From the NCBI GenBank assembly GCA_016708765.1, contig JADJFD010000002.1, positions 558,001 through 622,000 of the forward strand: 64,000 nucleotides of DNA, in the 5' to 3' direction. Position numbers and translations under genes: made by a program. The DNA comes from Chitinophagaceae bacterium. GTDB lineage: Bacteria; Bacteroidota; Bacteroidia; Chitinophagales; Chitinophagaceae. This document shows positions 34,160-43,516 of this stretch, piece by piece (positions within the stretch are counted from its first letter, which is position 1; every line of letters begins with the position of its first letter). The notes under the pieces were generated by a model. That model searched no databases and had not been told where the DNA came from. It saw nothing but the letters and a program-made list of their open reading frames with translations.

Positions 34160-36775
34160 TTAAATCGTTCCTTTCTCTACATCTAAAATAGGAATTGATA
34201 TAGAAAGGGTGCATCCATTACCCGGAGAGGATTTTATATCCATTTTCCCGTTCATCAGGTTAGCCCGACTGCTAATATTGCTTAATCCCCGTCCTTTTTT
34301 ATGTGTAGTAGTGTCAAACCCTTTGCCATCATCATTTATCATAAGCAGCACATATTCGGCATCGGACTCAAAGGTAATGTGCATATGGCTGGCTTCCGAA
34401 TGCCTTAAAATATTATTAAGCTGTTCTTGAAAAATACGAAACAACATTAACTTGAGATTATCCGTTAATACGGTTTCTTCAAAATGACGACTGTGTAGCT
34501 CTATTTCAATTGTATGTGCCTGAATAATGGAGTCGCATAATCCCTGAATAGATTCTACTAATCCAATATCTCCCAAAGTAAGAGGCACCAACGATTGCGA
34601 TAATTTGCGAATTTCTTTTACAATATCCGATAAGGTTTTGTGAGATAGATTTATCATCTCCTTTACTTCGCCATCAGCCTTTTCTTTGGCTACCTCTAAA
34701 TAAAGCCTTGCTGTTGTCAAATACTGATTAATGTTGTCGTGTAATTCTTTGCCTATTTCCTCCCGTTCTTTTTCCTGCCCATCAATAGTTGCTTTTACTA
34801 ATAACTTTTGCTTATTTATTTCTTGTTCGAATAACTCTTCTGCTAATCGCTTTTGATCTGTTATATCTGTAAGGGAGCAAACAACACTTTCCAAAATTCC
34901 ATCAGCACTAAGGATTGGGTCAGCATTAACCAAAAGCCAAGCTCTGCCACCAGTATCTTTCCGGCGAATTCCCATCACAATGTCCCGAATGGATATTTTT
35001 GAATTGAGCATCTCCGATACTGGATGAATGGAACCAGAAAAACTCTGACCATCTTCCATAATAATATCATGATGAAATTCGAATGATTTTTTACCAAGAA
35101 TATCTTTTTCGTTAAGACCGAGCATCTCCTGTGCAGCCTGATTACAAATCGTTGTTATGCCATTATTATCCGATAAAATAACGCCTTGTTTGAGGTTAAC
35201 TATCAGGTTCCGGAAGTTTTCCTCACTTTTCCGAAGCTGATCTTCAGCATGTTTTCTTTTTGTATCATTTGTAAAATATATAACAAATGTTTTAACTCCG
35301 GAGGTCTCCAATAAGTTATGTCCCCGTACGGTACACCAAGTCCATTCACCATTAGAATGTTTTAATCTTAGAAAAATATAATTGAGAACAGATTCATTTC
35401 TTAATTCTTTTAAAAAGGCATCTGTCGCTAAAGGAATATCATCTGGATGCACAAATTCGAAAAAATTACGTCCCAACATTTCTGTAGGATTATATCCAGA
35501 TATTCTTTCTACCGAAGCACCGCAATAAGTTATTTTTCCAGATTGGTCAGCTATGACCACACCATCAATAGAATAATAACTAAGCCGCCTATAAAACAAT
35601 TCGCTTTCCTGCAATGTTGTTGCTGCTTTTTTCCTTTCAGTAATATCCTTACCAACTCCCAACATACCGATACTTTCACCCGTATCGGAATAAAGCATTG
35701 AAACAGAATGTAAAAAATATTTCTTCTCACCGTTTTGCAGATTAAAGGAAATTTCGCCCCGCCAAATTCCTTCATTTATAACAATGTTTGCTACCTGATC
35801 AAGGGTATAAGGAGCATAGTCTGTATCAATAACGTCTTTATACCTTTTACCAATTGCTTCTACTGAGCTAATACCCGTTAATTTTTCAATCACATTATTC
35901 CAGGAAGTAACATTGCGGTTAAGATCTGTTGTAACTATTACATCAGTAACATTATTAAGAACAGTAGCTTGTGTTTTAAATCTTTTTTCGCTTTCGATAA
36001 GGGCTGCTTCTGCCTGTTTACGCAACGTTTCGTCGGAAAAATAGATTACCATTTTTCCGATATGAGGATTTGAAAGCATATTATGTCCCCGTACAATGCA
36101 CCATACCGGTTCTCCATTCTTTTTTATTAACCGGATATTTATAAACTTGCTTTTATGCGTTCCTTTAACTTCTTCCTCAAATGTTTGTGCTGCAACTTCT
36201 ACATCATCGGGATGGGCAAAATCAAAAAGCGTCCTGCCCAACACATCGCTTATCTCATACCCCAAAATTTTTACAATACTTGGAGAAGCAAAATCGATTA
36301 CACCATTTATATCAGACAAAACAATACCATCCAGAGACTCTGCTATCAGATTTTTATATAATAATTCTCCATCCTGCAACTGTCTTACTTTGTCAATAGG
36401 CTTTGCTTCAGGAGTGGCAAATCCAATTGCTTGTAAAAACTCCGCATTCCCTTCAGCATTGTTGCAAACAGAAATCTCCCATTTTGTTTGAAAAGACACA
36501 TTTTCCTTCGCTACTATCTGTATCTCTGTTTCTATAATTTGATTTTTATGCTGCAAAACTTCTTCACAAGCTTTTCTAAGCTTCTCGGCTTCGTTTGTCG
36601 ATAAAAATTCTGTGATCGATATCGATTCAAAGTGAATTGTATCTACATTAAGCTTCTCTTTTAGAAAAGGGTTTATATACCTGCAATTACCATGCAGGTC
36701 AATCAGCAGGTAAAAAAAAATTCGAGATTTTTCGAACTGATCAGTTAAATTTTGTATTTGTAATGAGGTCTGCAT
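34160..36775 (-). CDS. Multi-PAS sensor histidine kinase (HisKA_3/NarL-type partner)
   Basis: 871 residues from the ATG at 36775; a GTG 11 codons upstream is in frame. The protein has about five consecutive PAS domains and no membrane segment, so it is probably a cytosolic sensor. PAS/PAC landmarks include GVIDFASPSIVKILGYEISDV, WNNVIEKLTGISSVEAIG, YCGASVERISGYNPTEMLG and ICNQAAQEMLGLNEKDILG. The dimerisation domain is HisKA_3 type with the phospho-accepting histidine in EIGKELHDNINQYL. The ATPase domain has NDDGKGFD and GRGLSNISSRANL. Such kinases usually pair with a LuxR/NarL-type regulator, but none is adjacent. Confidence 0.9.
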   Translation of the reverse strand: MQTSLQIQNLTDQFEKSRIFFYLLIDLHGNCRYINPFLKEKLNVDTIHFESISITEFLSTNEAEKLRKACEEVLQHKNQIIETEIQIVAKENVSFQTKWEISVCNNAEGNAEFLQAIGFATPEAKPIDKVRQLQDGELLYKNLIAESLDGIVLSDINGVIDFASPSIVKILGYEISDVLGRTLFDFAHPDDVEVAAQTFEEEVKGTHKSKFINIRLIKKNGEPVWCIVRGHNMLSNPHIGKMVIYFSDETLRKQAEAALIESEKRFKTQATVLNNVTDVIVTTDLNRNVTSWNNVIEKLTGISSVEAIGKRYKDVIDTDYAPYTLDQVANIVINEGIWRGEISFNLQNGEKKYFLHSVSMLYSDTGESIGMLGVGKDITERKKAATTLQESELFYRRLSYYSIDGVVIADQSGKITYCGASVERISGYNPTEMLGRNFFEFVHPDDIPLATDAFLKELRNESVLNYIFLRLKHSNGEWTWCTVRGHNLLETSGVKTFVIYFTNDTKRKHAEDQLRKSEENFRNLIVNLKQGVILSDNNGITTICNQAAQEMLGLNEKDILGKKSFEFHHDIIMEDGQSFSGSIHPVSEMLNSKISIRDIVMGIRRKDTGGRAWLLVNADPILSADGILESVVCSLTDITDQKRLAEELFEQEINKQKLLVKATIDGQEKEREEIGKELHDNINQYLTTARLYLEVAKEKADGEVKEMINLSHKTLSDIVKEIRKLSQSLVPLTLGDIGLVESIQGLCDSIIQAHTIEIELHSRHFEETVLTDNLKLMLFRIFQEQLNNILRHSEASHMHITFESDAEYVLLMINDDGKGFDTTTHKKGRGLSNISSRANLMNGKMDIKSSPGNGCTLSISIPILDVEKGTI

Positions 36776-36867
36776 TTGTTCAAAGGAAGTACCGATATTC
36801 AATAACACTATAAAAGTAGCTATTTAAAAAAAAATAGGTAATATAACAATTAAATATACCATATAAG

Positions 36868-36899
36868 TGAAAAGCCGCTACAATCGTAACGGCTTTTCA
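36868..36899 (-). terminator. Hairpin terminator after surA-like gene
   Basis: A 10-bp stem (TGAAAAGCCG on the coding strand, with its complement after a 12-base loop) lies 18 bases beyond the stop of the SurA-like gene. The T/A-rich edges could allow termination in both directions. Confidence 0.7.
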
Positions 36900-36916
36900 T
36901 TAGTTAATTTAAAATA

Positions 36917-38299
36917 TCAGAAAGATTTTGTATTCGTTGGGTACTTTAATAATTGTGGGCAATCTACAGTCATATTATTCTCAACCATAATGTAATAGGT
37001 TGGAATTTTAGTACTCAGCCATTTTTCAAGTGTTTTACTTTTCTTTTCTTCCAAAGCAAACTGCGATATTTTGCTATAATCATCTTGCATGTTCAAACGG
37101 TGTGGCTCCGATCTGGACTTGAGGTAAACAACCCTTACTCCTTTTTTCCCTTGCTCAGCTTCAAAAGAGGTAGGTTGTGATATATCTCCCACTTTCATCT
37201 TAGAAAGCATTCCTACCATTTCTTTATCCAGCTGATCGATAGTAACATAAGTAGATCCATCCCTGTCGGTAATACAAGGGCCAGAAAATTTTGCCGCTTC
37301 ATCATCGCTATATTTTGATGCAGCTTCATTAAAACCAATTGTGCTAGCAATTATTTTAGAACGAACTGTATCCAGTTTAGTTTTTGCAGTATTCAACTCA
37401 TCGTCCGTAACAGGTGGAATTCTTAATATATGGCGAACGACTGCATCATCACCATTTCGTTGTACCATTTGAATGATGTGATAGCCGAATTTTGATTTTA
37501 CAGGCACAGATATTTCGCCTTCTTTTAAACGAAATGCAGTTGACATGAAAATGGGATCCCATGTTTTTTCATTTCGGTTAATTTGGTATTGACCTCCTCT
37601 ATCTTTACTACCAGGATCTTCAGAAACCTGTTTAGCTAATTTATCAAACGTAGTAGTTTTTGCTTCAAGTTGTTTTTTATAATTCAGCATTTCACCATAA
37701 ACATATTGCTCAATATCCCTTGAAGCTTTGGGATATACAATGATCTGACATATTTCCAATTCTGATTCAAAAAATGGAAGGCTATCTGTTGGTATTCTAT
37801 CATAGAATGCCTTTACTTCTACCGGAGTCATCCTTACATTATCAACGATTTTACGCTGCATTGCAGCTGAAAGCTTTTGTTCTTTTATCGACTCTCTGGC
37901 ATCGTCTTTAATTTGATAAACGGTTTTACCTGCTGCGTCCTCCAAAGCCTGTTGGCTACCTAACTGATTTATGTAATACCTTATTTTTTGATCCAGCTCT
38001 GCCTCTACTTCTTCTTCTGTTACAGGTAATGAATCTTTCATTGCCTGTATCATCAACACTTTTGAAATAAGTGCCTGCTCCATTATTAAGCATTCTGCAT
38101 TATCAGGTATCTGACCACCTTGACGGGCAATGTCAGCAATAGAGTTCTTTATGTCAGATAACAGAATGATCTGATCACCAACAATGCCGGCAATTCTATC
38201 TGCTACAACCCTTTGTGGTTGCGCTAAAGCTGGTGCTGAAAAAAGTAGTAAGGCTAAACCGCCTATTAGTATTCGTTTTGCGTATTGCATAAGCTTCAA
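36917..38299 (-). CDS. SurA-like periplasmic chaperone / peptidyl-prolyl isomerase
   Basis: 460 residues with signal peptide ending APALAQ. The SurA-type N-terminal domain (VADRIAGIVGDQIILLSDIKN) is followed by two parvulin segments. One is at about 175-275 (LEICQIIVYPK, with DRGGQYQINRNE and SKFGYHIIQM). The second is at about 285-395 (VVRHILRIPP). SurA-type proteins escort unfolded outer-membrane proteins. Its place directly after infB on the same strand suggests co-transcription with the translation genes, ending at the terminator at 36868-36899. A further parvulin protein is encoded at 676-2622. Confidence 0.9.
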   Translation of the reverse strand: MKLMQYAKRILIGGLALLLFSAPALAQPQRVVADRIAGIVGDQIILLSDIKNSIADIARQGGQIPDNAECLIMEQALISKVLMIQAMKDSLPVTEEEVEAELDQKIRYYINQLGSQQALEDAAGKTVYQIKDDARESIKEQKLSAAMQRKIVDNVRMTPVEVKAFYDRIPTDSLPFFESELEICQIIVYPKASRDIEQYVYGEMLNYKKQLEAKTTTFDKLAKQVSEDPGSKDRGGQYQINRNEKTWDPIFMSTAFRLKEGEISVPVKSKFGYHIIQMVQRNGDDAVVRHILRIPPVTDDELNTAKTKLDTVRSKIIASTIGFNEAASKYSDDEAAKFSGPCITDRDGSTYVTIDQLDKEMVGMLSKMKVGDISQPTSFEAEQGKKGVRVVYLKSRSEPHRLNMQDDYSKISQFALEEKKSKTLEKWLSTKIPTYYIMVENNMTVDCPQLLKYPTNTKSF

Positions 38300-38372
38300 A
38301 AGTACTTTCCCTTTATAACTATTGATTAATTAAAGAGGTATTTAACAAAAATTTGGTATCGAAACTGAAGAT

Positions 38373-41234
38373 TTAAAGAGTTCTCTTTACTTCTTCTTCT
38401 TCATATGCTTCCACAATATCTCCCACTTTAATATCCGTGTAATTTTTTATCGTCAATCCACATTCCATTCCGGTAGAAACATCTTTAGCATCGTCCTTAT
38501 ATCTTTTTAATGAAGCCAACTCTGCTTTAACACCTTCTGCTGTAGGATACACCACAATACCATCACGGATAAGGCGGATCTTAGAATCTCTTTTAATCTT
38601 ACCTGATATTACCTGACATCCTGCTACCGTAGCTTTATCAAATTTGAACACTTCTCTTATCTCTACGTTAGCTGTAATCCTTTCCTGAACCTTAGGCTCA
38701 AGCATTCCTTCCATTGCACTCTTCACTTCTTCAATTGCATTATAAATGATTGAATACATCTTGATTTCAATACCTGCTGTGTCAGCCATCTTTAACGCCT
38801 GCATAGAAGGGCGAACGTTAAATGCAATTACAATCGCATCCGATGCTTCTGCTAATACGATATCACTTTCATTAATTTGTCCAACTCCTTTATGAATTAC
38901 ACTTACTAGAATTTCTGGTGTAGATAATTTCTGCAATGAATCACTCAAGGCTTCGACCGATCCATCCACATCACCTTTAATAATTACTTTCAATTCCTTG
39001 AAGCTTCCTAATGCAAGACGACGACCAATCTCATCCAATGTAATATGCTTCTTGGTACGAATTCCTTGCTCTCTTAATATCTGTGCCCGGCGATTTGCAA
39101 TGCCCTTTGCTTCACTCTCGTCTTCATATATTTTAAATTTCTCACCAGCTTGCGGCGCACCATTTAATCCTAATACAACAGCAGGTGCTGATGGACCAGC
39201 TTCTTCTTCTCTATTATTTCTTTCGTTGAACAATGCTTTTACACGGCCATAATACTGTCCACTCACAATCAGATCTCCGGGGCGCAGTGTTCCGTTTTCA
39301 ACTAATAAAGTTGCAACATACCCACGGCCTTTATCTAATGAGGCTTCAATAATAGTACCTGTAGCTTCACGGTCTGGATTTGCTTTTAGTTCAAGTAATT
39401 CCGCCTCAAGCAAAATTTTCTCTAATAATTTATCAATATTCAAACCACTTTTCGCAGCGATTTCCTGACTTTGGAATTTGCCACCCCATTCTTCTACCAA
39501 AATATTCATTCCAGAAAGCTGCTCATATATTTTTTGTGAGTTAGCTCCATCTTTATCGATCTTATTAATAGCAAAAATCATGGGAACACCAGCAGCTTGT
39601 GCATGGCTGATTGCTTCACGGGTTTGCGGCATTACTGCATCATCCGCAGCAACTACTATTACTGCAATATCTGTAACTTTTGCACCTCTTGCTCTCATGG
39701 CAGTAAATGCTTCGTGACCAGGAGTATCAAGGAAAGTAATTTCCTTTCCGTTAGCCAATTCTACTTGGTATGCACCTACGTGTTGCGTAATACCTCCAGC
39801 TTCTCCAGCTACTACATTGGCACTACGTATGTAATCGAGTAAAGATGTTTTACCATGGTCAACGTGGCCCATTATTGTAACTATCGGAGATCTTGGCTGT
39901 AATTCACTTTCTTCATCCTCATCGTCTTCGTCATCTTCCATTTCCATCTGCGCTTCCATGTTAATGAACTCCACATCAAAATTAAATTCACTTGCTACCA
40001 ACTCAATTACTTCTGCATCTAAACGCTGATTAATTGATACCATGATACCAAGCCCCATACACTTACTGATTACTTCAGCAAAACTTACATCCATCAGATT
40101 GGCTAATTCGCTTACGCTGATAAACTCCGTTACTCTTAATTTATTATCATCAACTAATTCACCTTGTGCATCGGCCAACTCTTGTCTTTTTTCACGACGA
40201 ATTTTCGCTTTTAGGCCTTTGCCCTTACCACCGCCACCAGCCAGTTTGGCTTGTGTCTCTCTAATCTTTTCCTGAATTTCTTTTTCATCAATCAGTTTTT
40301 CTTCTCTGCGGCCACCTGTTGTAGCACCACGGCCACGGCCGCCAGCACCAGGGCCTGCTGAACTTCGGCCTCGGTTGAAATTGCCTCCACCACCAGCTCT
40401 TCCACCACCAGTATCTTTGTTTATAAATATTTCTCTCTTTGTTTCCTTTTTTTCAATTGGAATACGTTTCCTTTTCTTTTTTTCTTCCTTTACAGGACGA
40501 GTATCATTATTAACAGGCAATTCAATTTTGCCCAAAATTTTAGGTCCTGATAATTTTTGCCTCTCTATATTTTCAATGATAGCTGGCTGATCATCTTCTG
40601 CCGTTACCTGAGGGCTTTCCTCTTTTACTTCTTTTACTTTAGCAACTGGTTCATCTTCTTTTTTCTTAAGCTTTTTTGTAATTGGCTTTGCCGATTGTTT
40701 TTCTTCAATCGGTTTTGTTTCTTCAACCTTTTTAGCTTTTATTCCCTTTTTAGGTCTGGTTGAAGAATCAATTGCAGAGAGATCAATTTTTGTAACAACT
40801 TTTGGACCTTCTACTTCCGGAGCATCAATTTTTACAATCGGCTCTTCTTTCTTTTCAGCTACTTCCTTTTTAGTTTTTGTTGCTAGCTTTTCTTCTTCAA
40901 TTACAGGAGCAACTGGTGTTACTTCTTCTTCTTTTTTAGCTTTAGCTGCGGGCTTTTCGTCTTTTTTGAAAGTTATCTCAACATCTTCTTTTTTCTTCTT
41001 TACATCAGCGACTCCACCTTTTGGCAAATCCACCTGATCACTTTTCATTTTAGCTGCCTTATCGCTTTGAAACTCCTGTTGCAAAGCAGTATACATCTCA
41101 TCAGAAAGCTTTGAAGTTGGTTTCAAATCATCTTTAGGAAAATCTTTCCCTATCAGGAATTCCACAATGGTATCCTGTCCTACGTTGAACTCCTTCGCCG
41201 CAGCTAATAATCTTGGAAGTTTTTTTTCTGCCAT
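38373..41234 (-). CDS. infB: Translation initiation factor IF-2
   Basis: 953 residues. The N-terminal third (about 60-340) is Lys/Glu/Pro-rich and low in complexity, with a glycine/arginine patch (GGGRAGGGGNFNRGRSSAG), as is common in IF-2. The IF2_N domain is followed by the GTPase domain with G1 GHVDHGKTSLL, G3 DTPGHEAF and G4 NKIDKDG. Domains II, III and IV continue to EEEEVKRTL at the end. IF-2 places initiator tRNA on the ribosome. Gene order rimP-nusA-infB is the conserved bacterial operon. The 110-base gap to nusA holds an unusual inverted TGAC array. Confidence 0.96.
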   Translation of the reverse strand: MAEKKLPRLLAAAKEFNVGQDTIVEFLIGKDFPKDDLKPTSKLSDEMYTALQQEFQSDKAAKMKSDQVDLPKGGVADVKKKKEDVEITFKKDEKPAAKAKKEEEVTPVAPVIEEEKLATKTKKEVAEKKEEPIVKIDAPEVEGPKVVTKIDLSAIDSSTRPKKGIKAKKVEETKPIEEKQSAKPITKKLKKKEDEPVAKVKEVKEESPQVTAEDDQPAIIENIERQKLSGPKILGKIELPVNNDTRPVKEEKKKRKRIPIEKKETKREIFINKDTGGGRAGGGGNFNRGRSSAGPGAGGRGRGATTGGRREEKLIDEKEIQEKIRETQAKLAGGGGKGKGLKAKIRREKRQELADAQGELVDDNKLRVTEFISVSELANLMDVSFAEVISKCMGLGIMVSINQRLDAEVIELVASEFNFDVEFINMEAQMEMEDDEDDEDEESELQPRSPIVTIMGHVDHGKTSLLDYIRSANVVAGEAGGITQHVGAYQVELANGKEITFLDTPGHEAFTAMRARGAKVTDIAVIVVAADDAVMPQTREAISHAQAAGVPMIFAINKIDKDGANSQKIYEQLSGMNILVEEWGGKFQSQEIAAKSGLNIDKLLEKILLEAELLELKANPDREATGTIIEASLDKGRGYVATLLVENGTLRPGDLIVSGQYYGRVKALFNERNNREEEAGPSAPAVVLGLNGAPQAGEKFKIYEDESEAKGIANRRAQILREQGIRTKKHITLDEIGRRLALGSFKELKVIIKGDVDGSVEALSDSLQKLSTPEILVSVIHKGVGQINESDIVLAEASDAIVIAFNVRPSMQALKMADTAGIEIKMYSIIYNAIEEVKSAMEGMLEPKVQERITANVEIREVFKFDKATVAGCQVISGKIKRDSKIRLIRDGIVVYPTAEGVKAELASLKRYKDDAKDVSTGMECGLTIKNYTDIKVGDIVEAYEEEEVKRTL

Positions 41235-41248
41235 TCGTTTTATTAATT

Positions 41249-41339
41249 GTCAATTTAGTCAAAGAGGTCAAATCAGTCATATATCTAACAAGCTAAAGGG
41301 ACCCTTTATGACTTATTTGACTAGTATGACATCGCTGAC
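41249..41339. repeat. Phased inverted array of GTCA/TGAC tetramers (4 + 4)
   Basis: GTCA occurs at 41249, 41258, 41267 and 41276, and TGAC at 41309, 41318, 41327 and 41336. Each set is spaced exactly nine bases, and the two sets are inverted. The inner pair extends to a 15-base stem with one mismatch (41267-41281 with 41307-41321). The loop holds AAAGGGACCCTTT. It occupies nearly all of the nusA-infB gap. Confidence 0.75.
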
Positions 41340-41344
41340 ATCAT

Positions 41345-42593
41345 TTATTCTTTTTCAAATTCTTCTTTCAATATCTTTCTGATTTCTTCTATTGTTTCTT
41401 TCTCCAAATCAGTTCTTCTTTCCAGTTCTTCTGCAGTTAATGCTAATACACTTCTTCCAGTATCACATCCCACTCTTTTTAATTCATCAATAACCCATGT
41501 TTCTATCTCATCGCTGAATTCTTCAAGATCTACATCAAACTCTTCTACTTCACCTTCATTATCACGGTAAACATCCAGTTCATATCCTGTTAATTCGCAA
41601 GCCAACTTAATATTTACACCACGGCGGCCAATGGCCAATGAAACCTGATCTGGTTTCAAGTAAACATTTGCATGTTTTGCTTCATTATCTAACTCCATGC
41701 TGGTAATTTTAGCCGGAGTCAACGAACGTTGTATTAATAGCTGGATATTACTTGTCCAGTTTATAACATCAATGTTTTCATTTTTCAATTCCCGGACGAT
41801 GCCATGAATACGACTTCCTTTCATTCCCACACAAGCACCAACAGGGTCAATTCTGTCATCGTAAGATTCTACAGCAACTTTAGCTCTTTTCGCCTGGATC
41901 CCTTACAATTTTTTTGATAACAATCAAACCATCAAAAATTTCGGGCACTTCTATTTCAAGCAACTTGGCTAAAAATTCAGGCGAAGTTCTGGATAGAATA
42001 ATTACCGGATTATTATTTTTCATATCTACCCTTGCAACAACGGCACGGATATTTTCTCCTTTCTTAAAATAATCCTGTGGTATCTGCTCACTCTTTGGTA
42101 AAATAAGTTCATTACCTTCTTCATCGAGTAATAAAATTTCTTTTTTCCAAACCTGGTAAACTTCTGCACTTATAATATCACCAACTCTGTCACCATATTT
42201 CTTTGCCAAAACATTTTTCTTCAGATCGCTGATTCGGCTTGCCAGTGTTTGCTTTGCAGCAAGAATTGCACGACGGCCAAAATCATATAAGTCAATCGGC
42301 TCATACAATTCTTCGCCCACTTCAAAGTCAGGTTCAATTTTTACAGCATCTGAATAAGCCACCTGTGCCAACGGATCTTCTACCTGTCCATCCTCCACAA
42401 TCATGCGACGGCGAATAATCTCCAAATCACCTTTTTCGGCATTTACAATCACATCGAAATTCTCATCGCTGGTGAATTTCTTTCTCAACAGGGTTTTAAA
42501 AACATCTTCTACCACTTTCATCATGGTAGGGCGGTCAATATTTTCCGCTTCTTTAAAATCCTGGAACGCATCAATCAGGTTAATACTTGACAT
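41345..42593 (-). pseudogene. nusA: Transcription termination/antitermination factor NusA, interrupted by a one-base frameshift
   Basis: The first frame (42593 to 41880) gives 237 residues: the N-terminal RNA-polymerase-binding domain and the S1 domain, up to IKKIVRDPGEKS. It then stops. The other frame continues without interruption from AKVAVESYDDRIDPVGACVG through the KH domains (MKGSRIHGIVRELKNENIDV, GRRGVNIKLACELTGYELDV) to 41345. One missing base near 41882-41891 explains the break. Restored length is about 415 residues, normal for Bacteroidota NusA. It modulates pausing and termination. The operon position between rimP and infB is conserved. Whether the shift is real is doubtful because the gene is normally indispensable. 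Confidence 0.92.
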
Positions 42594-42631
42594 AACACTT
42601 GAAATTTGAGGTCAAAACAAAGTTCTGACGT

Positions 42632-43102
42632 TTAAAATTTAATTTGAACTTTTGTTGTTTTTATTTTGTCGAAAGAAATGATGTGTTGCACCACTTCCAT
42701 TTTTTTCCCCTTTCCTTTTGTTTCTTCCACAACTATCTCTGTTGCAGTTGCACTAATAAGCTTTCCTTCCAGCTTATTACCTTCTATATCTGTTACTTCA
42801 ACAAACCTGTCAATATTTTTTTGATACTGACGGCTTAATTTCAACGGCTCATCCAATCCTGGCGAAGAAACTTCCAATGAAAAATCGCCATTTGGATACA
42901 TATTTTCTTCTTCTAGTTGCTTATACAACTGGCGATTATATCGCACCAGTGTATCAATGCTGATACCATTATCACCATCAATAAACACTTTTATATTATT
43001 AGTGGGCTTTATCCTTATCTCTACCAGAAAAAAATCTGGTTCAGAGCTGATTAATGCCTCCACTTTGTGTTCCAGCGCCTTTATTTGTGTTTCTCCGTTC
43101 AT
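42632..43102 (-). CDS. rimP: Ribosome maturation factor RimP
   Basis: 156 residues from the ATG at 43102. A longer frame begins at a TTG at 43189, but it would translate through the promoter and a leader hairpin. Family segments are VEIRIKPTNNIKVFIDGDNG, NGDFSLEVSSPGLDEPLK and the C-terminal SH3-like domain with ITDIEG-like VTDIEGNKLEGKL. RimP is needed for maturation of the small ribosomal subunit. It is the first gene of rimP-nusA-infB and has a TAnnTTTG promoter and a 12-bp hairpin just before the start codon. Confidence 0.92.
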   Translation of the reverse strand: MNGETQIKALEHKVEALISSEPDFFLVEIRIKPTNNIKVFIDGDNGISIDTLVRYNRQLYKQLEEENMYPNGDFSLEVSSPGLDEPLKLSRQYQKNIDRFVEVTDIEGNKLEGKLISATATEIVVEETKGKGKKMEVVQHIISFDKIKTTKVQIKF

Positions 43103-43114
43103 GGGGTATAAAAG

Positions 43115-43142
43115 AAGAAGGGAACGGCCTCGTTCCCTTCTT
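43115..43142 (-). other. Perfect 12-bp hairpin in the rimP-nusA-infB leader
   Basis: In the mRNA sense, AAGAAGGGAACG pairs fully with CGTTCCCTTCTT across an AGGC loop. It lies between the promoter element at 43159-43166 and the rimP ATG, 12 bases before the latter. A short T run follows the stem. Confidence 0.75.
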
Positions 43143-43158
43143 ACTGCTATTTCCGTTG

Positions 43159-43166
43159 CAAATGTA
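43159..43166 (-). promoter_or_regulatory. Promoter -7 element (TACATTTG) of rimP operon
   Basis: TACATTTG on the minus strand matches TAnnTTTG. It supports a transcript that includes the leader hairpin and starts translation at 43102. Confidence 0.6.
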
Positions 43167-43267
43167 AGTGAAATACGAATTCTTTCCAAATTATACCAGT
43201 CAGATATAGAGGGTTAAAATATCGGTAAACAACTGCAAAACTCCGGTAATAGGCGAACAGACATTCT

Positions 43268-43275
43268 TACCTTTA
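43268..43275 (+). promoter_or_regulatory. Promoter -7-like element (TACCTTTA)
   Basis: TACCTTTA differs from TAnnTTTG only in the last base and ends four bases before the ATG of the DUF4834 gene. The identical octamer precedes hflX at 61468-61475. Confidence 0.4.
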
Positions 43276-43279
43276 CGGT

Positions 43280-43513
43280 ATGAAATATGTATTATTTGCC
43301 CTATTGGCTTACATATTGTACCAATTTATCTTCAAATTGGTAATTCCTGTGTATCGGGCCAGCCAAAAAATTAAAAAGGGCTTTGGAGAAATGCAAGAAA
43401 AGATGCAGGAGCATATGAAGCAACAGCAGAATCAGCCCAATGCATCAGCTAAAACACCCGACGAACCAAAAGTAAAGGCTGGTGAGTATATTGAATTTGA
43501 AGAACTCAAATAA
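43280..43513 (+). CDS. DUF4834 family small membrane protein
   Basis: 77 residues. One N-terminal transmembrane helix (YVLFALLAYILYQFIFKLVIPVY) is followed by a charged, Gln/Met-rich helix (MQEKMQEHMKQQQNQ) and a conserved-looking end GEYIEFEELK. This matches DUF4834, a Bacteroidota-specific family of unknown function. The orientation is probably with the C-terminus in the cytoplasm, inferred from the flanking basic residues. It is divergent from rimP and converges with the esterase gene, with only three bases between the stops. Confidence 0.8.
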   Translation: MKYVLFALLAYILYQFIFKLVIPVYRASQKIKKGFGEMQEKMQEHMKQQQNQPNASAKTPDEPKVKAGEYIEFEELK

Positions 43514-43516
43514 GCA

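Noticed and set aside
41345..42593. Two separate genes for the nusA halves
   Set aside because: The KH-containing half is open in its frame well upstream of its first Met and joins the first half with one base change, matching standard NusA.
42632..43189. Extended rimP start at the TTG at 43189
   Set aside because: The extension would cover the promoter element and the leader hairpin and adds 29 residues unlike the family.
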